A stretch of 64,000 nt of DNA, from the NCBI RefSeq assembly GCF_009653635.1, contig NZ_PPFD01000002.1:806001-870000 (forward strand), given 5' to 3'. The position numbers and the translations under genes are program-made. How positions within the stretch are numbered: the stretch's first letter is position 1; the number at the start of each line of letters is the position of its first letter. Under the pieces are notes generated by a model that was given only the letters and a program-made list of their open reading frames with translations, was not told the DNA's origin and made no database searches. The DNA comes from Endozoicomonas sp. OPT23. GTDB lineage: Bacteria; Pseudomonadota; Gammaproteobacteria; Pseudomonadales; Endozoicomonadaceae. Positions 18,875 through 28,362 of the stretch are shown here, piece after piece.

Positions 18875-20317
18875 TTACCAGCCAAAAGGTCGGCGGTGAC
18901 TTCTGTGAACAGGGTGACGTTTTGCACGGGAATTAAGGTTGAAAGGTTCCGCTCTATCGACCAGCCTTTCGTATTGGTTGTAACTCCGGGTTTTGCCATC
19001 AAGCTTTGCAATTATGCAAAGACTGTTGTGGATAATGCCCACCTCACCATGGGCAAGACAGTAAGCTTCACACTCATCTTCATGAGAGTGAATGATGCTA
19101 GAGTCTCTGACCTGATAGCAGGTTGTCAGTTCATTCACTGAATGGCCTTGAAGGTTGCCTCGCCACTCAAAAACTGAGTAAGGATTTCCTGTCAGTAGCT
19201 GATAGTGGTCAGAAGCGGATGCTTCAGAACTATCATTCAGATAAATACAGCTTCTGGTGTCAGGGTCATATCGGCCAGCTCTGGTTCCAATACGACAGAG
19301 AAAGTTTTCTGTCGAATACTCACCAGTTGCCCGCCACGCACCTTCGGGAATTGTGAGGACTTCTGCTTGCTCCCACTTGAAAGGTATCTTGTCAGTGAAG
19401 CCTTTGGTGCTGTAGATAAAATCCTTGAATTCAGACAACCGCAGGTAGAGTGCTATATCGCCAGACCGGCCACACCGGTCGGCAGGTTTATATATATGAT
19501 TGTGACTGCTGATGCTGTTAATGGAAATACCAATGGCTTCCGGATGGCTGTCTAGCAGCGATTCTGCCAGCCAGATGGGGCTGCCACTGTCTCCGGCGCA
19601 GCCGTCAACGGTCGGCTGTGTAGGGTTCCCCGTCATCAATGTGAAGCGAAAATCATTGTCAGTCAGTTGTTTCTGGGATTGTTGTGGAAATTGATTTAAA
19701 TCCAGACGAGTTAGCAGTGTGGGGGCTCCCCATTTAAGCATCATGGGATCTATGCCATCTTCACGGTAGCCCCAGCCAGCGATAAAAACCTGTCTGCTCT
19801 GTTGACCTGATTCGCTATTGAGCAGCTCTATCTCATCATCACTGATTCTGTTTAAGTTCAGCTGAAGCTTTGGAATGTTTTCAAACGGGTCTTCTGTCTC
19901 CACCAGGGCAATATCAGATTGTTCATCTATCACCGAATTATTTGAATAACCGGGCAGGATATGAATGGATCGAACTCTGCGAAAAGGAAGCTGGTTGCCG
20001 TCGAGCTGTTGCAGTGAGAAGTGTATTTCGCTTGGGGCAAAAGGAATGCCATTACTTTCTCTGACGACACAGTGGCGGGCGGTTAACAACCAGCGGTTAG
20101 CAATGAGTGCTCCGCTGCAGCTTACTGCATGTTTTGCGTGAGGTTTGGTTAAAGCAACCATCCAGGGCAGGTCTGTTTCACTGACACTTTCGCCATGGAC
20201 AACTCTTTTGAAGCGCCTGATGTCATCAGATGAGGAGGCAAGGGAAAATATTGAGAGAAGAAAACTGCCCAGTATCAGAGAAAGAAACGGGGCAGTTATT
20301 TTTGTACTGATGTTCAT
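18875..20317 (-). CDS. Secreted trypsin-like serine protease (S1) with a DM9-like C-terminal region
   Basis: About 480 residues from ATG 20317; the frame is open to 20344. A hydrophobic export signal (FLSLILGSFLLSIFSLASS) is followed by RRFKRVVHGESVSETDLPWMV, which resembles the activation site and start of an S1 domain. The catalytic triad is intact: His82 (LLTARHC), Asp135 (EQSDIALVE) and Ser244 (GCAGDSGSPIW). After the protease, about residues 323-376 (EGAWRATGEYS, FLCRIG, RYDPDTRSCIY and DHYQLLTG) resemble a DM9/DUF3421 repeat, a module with sugar-binding examples in animals. The C-terminus is basic (NSRAKRHPVHRSHRRPF). It lies downstream of the HupE gene on the same strand. Confidence 0.85.
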   Translation of the reverse strand: MNISTKITAPFLSLILGSFLLSIFSLASSSDDIRRFKRVVHGESVSETDLPWMVALTKPHAKHAVSCSGALIANRWLLTARHCVVRESNGIPFAPSEIHFSLQQLDGNQLPFRRVRSIHILPGYSNNSVIDEQSDIALVETEDPFENIPKLQLNLNRISDDEIELLNSESGQQSRQVFIAGWGYREDGIDPMMLKWGAPTLLTRLDLNQFPQQSQKQLTDNDFRFTLMTGNPTQPTVDGCAGDSGSPIWLAESLLDSHPEAIGISINSISSHNHIYKPADRCGRSGDIALYLRLSEFKDFIYSTKGFTDKIPFKWEQAEVLTIPEGAWRATGEYSTENFLCRIGTRAGRYDPDTRSCIYLNDSSEASASDHYQLLTGNPYSVFEWRGNLQGHSVNELTTCYQVRDSSIIHSHEDECEAYCLAHGEVGIIHNSLCIIAKLDGKTRSYNQYERLVDRAEPFNLNSRAKRHPVHRSHRRPFGW

Positions 20318-20382
20318 ACCCACACTCACTGTGTTCAATATCAAACACGGTTTATGAGTGTAGTTCTCGGATCCAGTTTTTG

Positions 20383-21381
20383 CTAACCAGCCAGTAAAGG
20401 CTCAAGGCCCAAACGCTGCCAGAACCATAGTCCAGCTAAGGCACCGCAGGCGTAACTTGGAATCCAGCGCACAAACACCGGCCAGTCGCTTTTAACTTTC
20501 AGCAGCAGCTTCCAGGCGGCAACGAACAGTGCAATCACGGCCAGCTGACCAATCTCGATACCAATATTAAATGCAGCCAGTGCCAGAGGAATATCATTGG
20601 CAGGCAAACCGAACTCGGCCAGTGCTCCGGCAAAACCCATGCCGTGCAATAAACCAAAGCTACCCGACATTAACCATGGACGCTTTTTAAATGGACTGTT
20701 GTCGTCTCTCTTGATCACTTCGGCAGCGGCAACAACGATGCTGAACGCAATGATGGATTCAACCAGCATCACTGGAAAGTCCACATAACCCAGAACCGTC
20801 AGAGACAGGGTTACTGAGTGACCCAGTGTGAACAGAGTAATTGTCCAGAACAGTTGACGACCCCAGCCAACCAGTAACGTCAGCAACAGCACAAAGAGTA
20901 CATGGTCAATGCCGCCTACCAGATGGTCAAAGCCAGACAGCAGATAGGTTTTCATGGTGTCCATGGATTCAGGGGCTGCAGTGATGTTGATGGATGGTTG
21001 TTCACTGCTCAGCATGGTGTGCTGGTTGTGTCCGTCCAGACGCTTCATTCTGAACAGAACGCCTGATGGGCTGCCTTCCAGACCGGAGACCTTAAACTCG
21101 GCATTTTCCAGTTCGATAGCGGAGCAGTTCATGGTCCACTGACTGATCTGACCTGTGCCTTCGATAGTTTGATTGGGTCTGTCTTCTGCATAACAGCCAT
21201 TGGGAAACAGTGGCTGAGCCTTTTCTGCGGTATTTTCTTTCAGTGTTGCTTTCCAGGTCACCAGAAATACACCAGGAGCCTGTTCATTTAATGCCCATAA
21301 ACCGGGAGCCATGGGGTGAGCCTGAGCCTGAGCAGCAAGCAGTGAGAATAGAAAAACAAAAAGAGTCGTCAGCTGTTTCAT
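20383..21381 (-). CDS. HupE/UreJ family membrane protein
   Basis: 332 residues. A signal peptide ends at AQAHP, and the mature protein starts with a periplasmic domain of about 110 residues. The C-terminal half has six or seven membrane helices with the HupE/UreJ pattern: GFDHLVGGIDHVLFVLLL, FTLGHSVTLSLT and GLLHGMGFAGALAE, whose His and Asp residues suggest metal transport. HupE and UreJ are nickel- or cobalt-linked permeases, but no hydrogenase or urease genes are near, so the substrate is open. Its ATG overlaps the stop of the PpiC-like gene by 4 nt, so the two are translationally coupled. Confidence 0.85.
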   Translation of the reverse strand: MKQLTTLFVFLFSLLAAQAQAHPMAPGLWALNEQAPGVFLVTWKATLKENTAEKAQPLFPNGCYAEDRPNQTIEGTGQISQWTMNCSAIELENAEFKVSGLEGSPSGVLFRMKRLDGHNQHTMLSSEQPSINITAAPESMDTMKTYLLSGFDHLVGGIDHVLFVLLLTLLVGWGRQLFWTITLFTLGHSVTLSLTVLGYVDFPVMLVESIIAFSIVVAAAEVIKRDDNSPFKKRPWLMSGSFGLLHGMGFAGALAEFGLPANDIPLALAAFNIGIEIGQLAVIALFVAAWKLLLKVKSDWPVFVRWIPSYACGALAGLWFWQRLGLEPLLAG

Positions 21382-22358
21382 TGTGCTGCCTCCTGCTGCT
21401 GAGTGGCGTTAAGGCTGGTGATTTTCAAAGAAGCAGGTTGTTCTATATCAATCTGATAATCCGCTTTGAACTCGGAGACTTTCTTCGACAGCATTTCAGA
21501 GCGGCTTGTTCTCATCATTGCCGCAACAATCTGTTCTTTAACTTCTGGCAGACTCTTATAGTCGCTGTCCTTGCGCTCGTGAACCATTACCGCATGCCAG
21601 CCATAAACCGACTCAACAGGGCCTGCCCACTGACCGGCTTTCAGCTCATTAAGTTGACGGGAAAAGTTATCGCCAAATCGTTTGGTAAGCTGGCTCTGGC
21701 TCATCAGAGGGAAAGAGTGCCCGCTGAAGAAAACGTCACCCTGTCGTATGGCTTGATCAACAGATTCAGCCGGTGACTGCAGAAACTGTTCGGCTCTCTT
21801 TTTGGATGCTTCCTGCTGGCCGGCAAAGAACACCTGGCTGATTTTGAACAGTGCCGGCTTTTTGTAACTTTCAAGATTCTGCTGATAGTACTGTTCGATA
21901 CTCTCTTGGTCAGGTTGGGCTATAGGGTTTTCAGAAACCAGAATTTCCTGCATGGCACTGACTATATGTTTTCTGGCAACCGGGTCGGTCTGCACCAGTC
22001 CTAACAGTTCTGCCTCCTTAATTTGTGACTCAGGCGTGTCGGCCAGTTTCAGAAAGCTACCGAGTTTTTGCAGGCGCACTCGTACTGAGGGTAATTCCTC
22101 CAGGCCTCTGTCCATTCCCTCCTGAAACAGAATTTCCTGCTCAAGACTGGATTGAACCAGCGATTCGGTTTGTGTCTTATCAGGCCAGTGTCCGGTTTGT
22201 TGATGAAACTGGATTTTCAGGTCCTTGATTTGCTGCGCAGTCATGCTGATGGTCTGAGGAGGTTCCGGTTCTGCAACTAGCCAGAGTAGGGCAATGCCTG
22301 TTATCAGACAGTGCAATAATGGCGAGCGAACCAGTTTGCCCAGGGGGTTGGACGACAT
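21378..22358 (-). CDS. PpiC-type peptidylprolyl isomerase, membrane-anchored
   Basis: 326 residues. A single N-terminal hydrophobic segment (LLHCLITGIALLWLVAEP) anchors it, with the rest predicted periplasmic. The body resembles SurA/PpiD-type foldases: helical N-domain (LVQSSLEQEILFQEGM), then a parvulin-like domain (FKISQVFFAGQQEASKKRAE, VFFSGHSFPLMSQSQL, LNELKAGQWAGPVESVYGWHAVMVHER). Such proteins assist folding of exported proteins. AAGGAAACCTC precedes the ATG. It is the first gene of a two-gene unit with the HupE-like gene and is divergent from the DUF3604 gene, which suggests it serves that exported protein or the permease. Confidence 0.85.
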   Translation of the reverse strand: MSSNPLGKLVRSPLLHCLITGIALLWLVAEPEPPQTISMTAQQIKDLKIQFHQQTGHWPDKTQTESLVQSSLEQEILFQEGMDRGLEELPSVRVRLQKLGSFLKLADTPESQIKEAELLGLVQTDPVARKHIVSAMQEILVSENPIAQPDQESIEQYYQQNLESYKKPALFKISQVFFAGQQEASKKRAEQFLQSPAESVDQAIRQGDVFFSGHSFPLMSQSQLTKRFGDNFSRQLNELKAGQWAGPVESVYGWHAVMVHERKDSDYKSLPEVKEQIVAAMMRTSRSEMLSKKVSEFKADYQIDIEQPASLKITSLNATQQQEAAQ

Positions 22359-22584
22359 GAGGTTTCCTTACATTAATTTTTCAATCGACTGTTTTAATGT
22401 GTTGAAACTTAAAACTTCCGTAATTGCAGAGTCAAGGAATTCAGGTTAAGTCTGTTGTATTAGCACAATTTTTTACCGTTTTTCGACAATCAGCTAAGTT
22501 CTTTCTTGTTTCGTGCATGGTTGTTGGGAGGAGGCTGGGTTTCAATATACACCCCAAAAATCCTAGTGAGCAGAGTCTCGGTCT

Positions 22585-24807
22585 ATGTGGAAAATAATAA
22601 AATGGGGGCTGATTGTTATTGCCTCTCTGGTTCTACTTATAGCAGGTGCAGGCTGGCTGGTAGGTTCCGGTATCCTTTACGATTTGCCTGAAGATAAAAA
22701 ACCGATAGCTGAAGAACGATCAGTCAAAGCGGTCAATGCTGTCACGATACCAGCAGCAATATCTTCAGCCGCTACCTCCTCAACAGCCGCATCCTCAACA
22801 GAAAAGAACAAAGAAATTCTGTTCGGTGACCTGCACGTTCACACAAGTTACTCCCTTGATGCAGCCATCTTCGATACACCGGCGGTTAAAGACACCAGCT
22901 ATAAAACACCGGTCGATGCCTGCGATTATTCCCGGTACTGCTCCGGCCTTGATTTCTGGAGTATTAATGACCACGCGGAAGGAATGACGCCATGGCAATG
23001 GGATGCCACAAAACAGGCGATCAGAGACTGCCAGAGCAGTACCGATCCATTGAGCCCGGATATGGTGTCATTTCTGGGCTGGGAGTGGACGCAGGGTTCT
23101 ACTAACCCTGACCCTGAAAAGCATTACGGGCATAAAAACGTAATGTTCAGGGATATCGAAGAAGGCAAAGTACCTTCCCGCCCTATTTCAGCTAACCCTG
23201 AGCATATCGCCCGTAAGGCCAGCCAGTTTCCTGCGGCTGTTCGAGGTCTGGCGCTACTGGCCATGAGTAAGCTGGATATGGAAGGATATGAGTCGCTGGC
23301 CAAACACCTGAGTACTCTGGCTGATACCGATAACTGCGCTGAAGGCCGATCTCCTGAATTGCCTTCCAACTGTTATGAAACCGCAGAAACGGCTAAGGAA
23401 CTGTTTGAAAAGCTGGATCAGTGGAATATGGATGCTATGGTCATTCCACACGGTCTGGCATGGGGTTATACCAACCCGCAGGGCGCTGATTTCAACTATC
23501 AGATGGATGAACTAAGCGACAAGTATCAAAGACTTCTGGAAGTAAACTCCGGCCATGGTAACTCGGAAGTGTATCGTGACCTGCCGCTTACTGAAGCTGG
23601 TGCAAATGTCTGCGGAGCTCCGGTTGATGGTTATACCCCGTGCTGCTGGCAGGCGGGTGAAATCATCAGGGATCGCTGTGAAGCCAATGGCAATGATACG
23701 GCAACCTGTGACCAGAGAGCTGCCGACACACGGGAACTGTATCTGGCGAGTTTCGACCCGGTAGGCCCTTTGAACTACGGATATTCCGTTGTGCCTGACA
23801 GCAAGCCTGACGAGTGGGGCACCTGTGATCAGCTGGTAGGCGAATTCCAGCCTGCTTCAGGCTATCAGCCAAAACAGTCTGCTCAATACATTTTGACCTT
23901 GGGTGATGAAAGTAATCGTTTCCGTCCGGGCTTTATCGGTTCCAGTGATACCCATTCCGGTCGTGCCGGTAATGGCTTCAAGGAGAAGGGCCGTGTGGGG
24001 GTGACTGATGTTCAGGAGTCCGCGGCAGCTCGCAAGACAGAAAAGGCTTTCTCTACCATTGATATTCCACAGAAAGCCAATGGTGGAATGCTGAGTGATA
24101 AGGAAGACAGAAACGGTTCTTTCTACTTTACTTCCGGCATGGTGGCGGTTCACAGTGAAGCCAAGGATCGGGACAGTATCTGGGATGCGCTGTACCGTAA
24201 AGAGGTTTACGGCACTTCTGGCCCTCGTATCAGCCTGTGGTTCGATATGATGGACGACAAGGATAAGACCTACCCGATGGGCAGCGAGGTATACACCAGC
24301 AGTAACCCAACCTTTAAAATCAAGGCAATGGGCAGCATCAAACAGAAGCCGGGTTGCCCTGATTATGCTGTTGAAGCTCTGGGTGCTGACCGAATTGAAA
24401 ACCTCTGTCTGGGTGAATGCTTTAATCCGGGTAACGAAGCTTACGACATTACTCGTATTGAGATCATCAAGGTATTGCCAAGAATATCTGAGGACGAAAA
24501 AGCCTCTGACCTGATTCTTGATCCATGGAAAGTGGTTGAGTGTCAGCCTGGTCAGTCTTCATGCGAAGCAGAGTTTACCGATCCGGATTTCCAGAAGAAT
24601 GGACGTGAAGCGGCTTACTATGCGCGAGCGGTCCAGGAAGCCACCCCGACCATTCAGGGTGACCCAATGGGTTGTGAATATAACGAAGCCGGAGAATGTG
24701 TAAAAACCAATTACTGCCTGGGTAATGGTGACACTGACGACTGTATTTCTGATGTGGAGCACAGAGCCTGGTCTTCACCGGTGTATCTGATGCCTGTGAA
24801 GAAATAA
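22585..24807 (+). CDS. DUF3604 domain protein, PHP-like metallophosphoesterase fold, membrane-anchored
   Basis: 740 residues. An N-terminal hydrophobic segment (WGLIVIASLVLLIAGAGWLV) and a Ser/Thr/Ala-rich linker place the rest outside the inner membrane. The DUF3604 domain starts with FGDLHVHTSYSLDA (His84, His86), a PHP-like metal-binding motif. It continues with LDFWSINDHAEGMTP, FLGWEWTQGS, HKNVMFRD, MVIPHG, IGSSDTHSGRAGNGFKEKG and YGTSGPRISLWFDMM. The family occurs in marine bacteria; its substrate is unknown. Several Cys pairs in the second half suit an oxidising compartment. It is divergent from the PpiC/HupE pair and ends at a strong terminator. Confidence 0.9.
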   Translation: MWKIIKWGLIVIASLVLLIAGAGWLVGSGILYDLPEDKKPIAEERSVKAVNAVTIPAAISSAATSSTAASSTEKNKEILFGDLHVHTSYSLDAAIFDTPAVKDTSYKTPVDACDYSRYCSGLDFWSINDHAEGMTPWQWDATKQAIRDCQSSTDPLSPDMVSFLGWEWTQGSTNPDPEKHYGHKNVMFRDIEEGKVPSRPISANPEHIARKASQFPAAVRGLALLAMSKLDMEGYESLAKHLSTLADTDNCAEGRSPELPSNCYETAETAKELFEKLDQWNMDAMVIPHGLAWGYTNPQGADFNYQMDELSDKYQRLLEVNSGHGNSEVYRDLPLTEAGANVCGAPVDGYTPCCWQAGEIIRDRCEANGNDTATCDQRAADTRELYLASFDPVGPLNYGYSVVPDSKPDEWGTCDQLVGEFQPASGYQPKQSAQYILTLGDESNRFRPGFIGSSDTHSGRAGNGFKEKGRVGVTDVQESAAARKTEKAFSTIDIPQKANGGMLSDKEDRNGSFYFTSGMVAVHSEAKDRDSIWDALYRKEVYGTSGPRISLWFDMMDDKDKTYPMGSEVYTSSNPTFKIKAMGSIKQKPGCPDYAVEALGADRIENLCLGECFNPGNEAYDITRIEIIKVLPRISEDEKASDLILDPWKVVECQPGQSSCEAEFTDPDFQKNGREAAYYARAVQEATPTIQGDPMGCEYNEAGECVKTNYCLGNGDTDDCISDVEHRAWSSPVYLMPVKK

Positions 24808-24877
24808 CGGGATCGAGCCGATTGGATAGTGGGTTGATTCATAACCTGATATTCAATGAGGTGTGAGAATAGCTATG

Positions 24878-24905
24878 AAGGCGCACTGAATCGTGCGCCT
24901 TTTTA
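24878..24905. terminator. Bidirectional terminator between the DUF3604 gene and the AraC-type gene
   Basis: An 8-bp GC-rich stem (24879-24886 with 24893-24900) and 6-nt loop are followed by TTTT on the plus strand. The stop of the converging AraC-type gene overlaps its right edge. Confidence 0.8.
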
Positions 24906-26036
24906 CATTCCAGATTGTTGCTTTCGATATTCACTAGGAGAAATATTCATGTATTTACTGAAACATCGGGAAAAATACATAGGGCTGACGTAACCTAGCT
25001 CCTCTGCGATAGCAGAAACTTTTTTATGAGTGGTCAGCAATTCTTTACAGGCATTTGCAATACGCCTCTCCTCCCGCCACTGCATGACACTCACACCGTG
25101 ATGCTTCTTGAACTGTATCGCCAGCCCCGATGGTGATAAACAGGCGACCCTGGCAACCTGTTCGATAGTAATCGATTGGCACAGGTTTTCATCGATATAA
25201 CCCATAGCTGCCTGAATTCTTGGGTCAACCTGTTGGCTGACAGCATTTCCCGCAATACGGCCGCATTGTGATAACAGCATGGTGATACCCGCAGCCCGGG
25301 TTTTTATATCCAGTGGATGAGTGGACCAGCCCTGTTGATCAATACACTGAATAATTGCGGATATTCTATTCAGGTCAGACATTTCGGGTACTTTTAAATG
25401 ATAAGTGTCTGGCGCTATTTCAGGCCATTGAAGCTGGCTGATACTGTTTGCGTCGGCTTGGAACATAACCGATTGATAAACCCACTCATCACAGTTATCA
25501 GCTCGTTTGACATCCAGATAAGCCGAGGGGCTTAGCAAAATTATTTCTCCGGGGCTGGTTCTGATGGTATTTCGAATCAGGTTGTATTGACCGGAACCCT
25601 CAAGGGTCAGGTGTAAGGTCCAGCCTGCTTTTAGCTTTGGTCGAATGATATGGAAGTCAGTCCAGGTGTTCTTTTTTCTGGCAGCATTGTTAACAACGTT
25701 CTGATAGGAAAAAAACGGATTATCAACTTCCAGTGCACTGAACAATTGTTTTATGAAGTTATTCGCTTCCGCATCAGAGATACCTGTTTTACGATCAAAT
25801 ATCTCATGCCATTGGTTCAGAATTTTTTTGAAGTCGATGGCCAGCATTAACTCTGAGAAACCGTTTTCCAGAGGAGTGCCTTCAGACGGCTGATCAGCGG
25901 GTTTTCGATAATTGAAGCGAGGATTCTGGGCTGTAATATGCAGGTATTCCATGCTCAGTTTCAGCTGAGCAATATCAGACCTTCCTATAAAGAACAGGTA
26001 AATATTTCGTGCGGCCTTGGCCAGCGAGCTTTCCAT
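24903..26036 (-). CDS. AraC family transcriptional regulator
   Basis: 377 residues. The C-terminal 100 or so residues hold two helix-turn-helix units: SITIEQVARVACLSPSGLAIQFKK and VSAIAEELGYVSPMYFSRCF, ending MNISPSEYRKQ. The middle region (about 130-220, LHLTLEGSGQYNLI, TSPGEIILLSPSAYLDVKR) matches the cupin-like sensor of AraC proteins. The first 120 residues are less common. AAGGAAG lies before the ATG. A probable terminator separates it from ovoA upstream, so it likely has its own promoter in the 122-bp gap. Control of the adjacent ovothiol genes is an inference from position. Confidence 0.9.
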   Translation of the reverse strand: MESSLAKAARNIYLFFIGRSDIAQLKLSMEYLHITAQNPRFNYRKPADQPSEGTPLENGFSELMLAIDFKKILNQWHEIFDRKTGISDAEANNFIKQLFSALEVDNPFFSYQNVVNNAARKKNTWTDFHIIRPKLKAGWTLHLTLEGSGQYNLIRNTIRTSPGEIILLSPSAYLDVKRADNCDEWVYQSVMFQADANSISQLQWPEIAPDTYHLKVPEMSDLNRISAIIQCIDQQGWSTHPLDIKTRAAGITMLLSQCGRIAGNAVSQQVDPRIQAAMGYIDENLCQSITIEQVARVACLSPSGLAIQFKKHHGVSVMQWREERRIANACKELLTTHKKVSAIAEELGYVSPMYFSRCFSKYMNISPSEYRKQQSGM

Positions 26037-26095
26037 AACTGACTTCCTTACAGCTACTGTAATTCGAGGCCAAGACTACCTGACTTATTATTCGT

Positions 26096-26131
26096 AAAAA
26101 AGTCGACCGTCTTATTTCTGTGGTCGGTCAA
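26096..26131 (-). terminator. Probable terminator after ovoA
   Basis: Read on the minus strand, 26131-26125 pairs with 26109-26103 (7 bp, one G-U), then a run of six T follows (complement of 26101-26096). It lies about 30 bp after the ovoA stop and before the AraC-type gene. Confidence 0.65.
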
Positions 26132-26158
26132 TAAATCAAAAGGATGAGTGAACCGAGA

Positions 26159-28291
26159 CTACTTCTTACGCCAGACACTGGCCTGGGCAACCGTATGCTG
26201 ATATTTGCGTGCGGTTTCCCGAATTACAAAAGGCATATCTTCTGGTGGCTGAACCTCTTCAAAGTGTTCTGAAAGAGCTCTGTGCAAACCATCATGGGTT
26301 GTCAGAGCTTCACCGTTCTCCCGAATACCACCCAGCCACTTATCCTTTGACGTGTACTCTTCCAGCCAGGTGTAGGGCGAAGTGATCACCAGCAGACCAT
26401 TGTCGCGAATACGTTCATGCACAGTACCCAGAAACTTCATGGGCTCATTCAGACGATCAATCAGGTTGCCGGCAAAGATCAGGTCGTAGTTGTTGTATTT
26501 AGGTTTCAGGTTGCAGGCGTCCCCTTGAGTGAACAGCACCCGCTCCGGATCAATGCCGTCAGCAAAATCATTCAGCTGAACCTTTTTGTAATCTCCCAGT
26601 TCACCTTCAGTCGGAACAAAGAACTTTATTTTGCCATTGTGCTGCAACTCGGCTGCTGCGGAAATAAAGCGTGCCGAGAAATCAATGCCGTCCACATGCC
26701 GAAACCAGCGGGCCAGCTCAAAGCTGCTGCGGCCGACAGAACAGCCAAGATCCAGAGCTCGGGTCATGGTTTGCCCCTGCATCAGCTGGTGGCAGAACTC
26801 AGCACAGGCCTGTGGATAATTTTTTACACCGAAATATTCATCGCCATAATGGAACTCAAGATACTGTGCGACCAGTGTGTCGGTCTCGTAGGGGTTGGTC
26901 ATGGCTTTTCCTGTGTTGGCAGACTCCACATAGCGGAAACCGGCATGCTGAAAGAAGTGTCTGCGAAACGCGTAGCGGGAATCCTTGATGGCGTAGTTGC
27001 CGGTGGATATCCAGCAGCCGCCTTTAATAAGATTATGCTTGCCATCAAAGGTTGGAGTAGAGAAGTCATCGTAATAGGGGTGCACCCTGAAACCGTCAAA
27101 GCCGTCTATCGGAGTAGACGTCCATTGCCAGGCATTGCCAATAACATCGCAGAAATCACCGTTACGGAACTGATCCACCGGGCAGGACGATGACCAGTAT
27201 TCCAGATTGATATTGCCTGGTGCCTGTTGCCAGTAAGGCTGATCTGTCTCGATAGTGTCTCTCAGGCAATACCACTCGGCTTCAGAAGGAAGTTGAATAG
27301 TTAAACCGGTTTTTTCTGATTTCCACTGACAGAAAGCCATAGCCTCATGACAGTTTACGTCCACTGGCCAGTTCCAGGGCATGTTGATCTCTTCCAGCAT
27401 ACTGCGGTAGCGGTATTCTTTCTCACCGGAAACCCAGAACTCAGGGTGAGTGGCTTTGGCAAACGTTGCCCATGCCCAGCCTTCATCGCTCCAGTAGCTC
27501 TCTTTGTTGTAGCCACCGGCCTCGACAAACTCCAAAAATTCCTGATTGCTGACCAGAAACTCGCTGGCCTTGAACGGCTTTATGGTTTCTTCATGCTGGC
27601 CATACTCATTGTCCCAGCCGTAGAGAGGATCGTCGTAATCTTTTCCCAGGGATTGGTGACCGCCAGGGTGTTCAACGAGTTTGTTCTCTGGTGCCGTTCC
27701 ATAGCTTTGGCAAGGTTGCCAGTACGGATGGGGTTGAACATAGGAAACAGGCAGTTGGCGAATCAGTACCGATGACGTTTCCAGATGAATTCGTTCGTGC
27801 TCAATCCCCATCAATATTAACCAGGCAGGGCTTTCCCAGGTGATGGGGACTTCCATGGGCATGTTTTTAATAAACTGGCAGACCGTGTTGCGAACTTTTC
27901 TGCGGTACGCCTTCATGGCTGATACAGAAGGCCAGTCGTAATTGCTTTCGTCCAGATCATCCCAGGACATCTCATCAACACCGATCGCAACCATAGCTTC
28001 AATATCAGTATCGACCCGCTCTTCTATCAATCGTGCAGCGATCAGTTTATTGATAAAAAAGGAGGCAGTATGACCGTAGTAAAAAATCAGCGGATGCCGA
28101 AGAGAGATCGCTTTGCGATACCAGGCTTCATCGCATCTCAGAGTTTCAAACAGGCGGTCGTAGAGGTCGAAGGTTTCACAGAAGTAGTCGAGCAGTTCCT
28201 GTCGTTTGGTTTCCGGTGCTCCTTCGTTGAGGAGCAGGGTACGACTGGGTGACTGCAGGGATGAGGCTTTATTGTCAGTATGGTTAAGCAC
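26159..28291 (-). CDS. ovoA: 5-histidylcysteine sulfoxide synthase / N-methyltransferase OvoA
   Basis: 710 residues, the full OvoA architecture. OvoA joins cysteine to C5 of histidine using iron and O2, and its C-terminal domain later N-methylates the thiol product to ovothiol A. The DinB-like N-domain has His74 (YYGHTASF) and the iron motif H165-x3-H169-x-E171 (GIEHERIHLE). The FGE-sulfatase domain spans about 220-455 (EFLVSNQEFLEFVEAGGY, LPSEAEWYCLRD, GNAWQWTSTP, AFRRHFF). The methyltransferase spans about 490-705 with SAM motif ALDLGCSVG at 512-520. The start is GTG 28291. It sits downstream of a PatB/MalY-type lyase and a PnuC-like gene; no domain is missing. Confidence 0.95.
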   Translation of the reverse strand: MLNHTDNKASSLQSPSRTLLLNEGAPETKRQELLDYFCETFDLYDRLFETLRCDEAWYRKAISLRHPLIFYYGHTASFFINKLIAARLIEERVDTDIEAMVAIGVDEMSWDDLDESNYDWPSVSAMKAYRRKVRNTVCQFIKNMPMEVPITWESPAWLILMGIEHERIHLETSSVLIRQLPVSYVQPHPYWQPCQSYGTAPENKLVEHPGGHQSLGKDYDDPLYGWDNEYGQHEETIKPFKASEFLVSNQEFLEFVEAGGYNKESYWSDEGWAWATFAKATHPEFWVSGEKEYRYRSMLEEINMPWNWPVDVNCHEAMAFCQWKSEKTGLTIQLPSEAEWYCLRDTIETDQPYWQQAPGNINLEYWSSSCPVDQFRNGDFCDVIGNAWQWTSTPIDGFDGFRVHPYYDDFSTPTFDGKHNLIKGGCWISTGNYAIKDSRYAFRRHFFQHAGFRYVESANTGKAMTNPYETDTLVAQYLEFHYGDEYFGVKNYPQACAEFCHQLMQGQTMTRALDLGCSVGRSSFELARWFRHVDGIDFSARFISAAAELQHNGKIKFFVPTEGELGDYKKVQLNDFADGIDPERVLFTQGDACNLKPKYNNYDLIFAGNLIDRLNEPMKFLGTVHERIRDNGLLVITSPYTWLEEYTSKDKWLGGIRENGEALTTHDGLHRALSEHFEEVQPPEDMPFVIRETARKYQHTVAQASVWRKK

Positions 28292-28362
28292 TGTAGAGCG
28301 TATCCTGTGGTTAGCATGGATGCTGTACAGTCTGGATCAGCGAAAGCAGAGAGTCCGAATCT

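Noticed and set aside
26417-27193. A 258-codon plus-strand frame opposite ovoA
   Set aside because: It lies wholly inside ovoA, whose family match is complete, and has no domain of its own.
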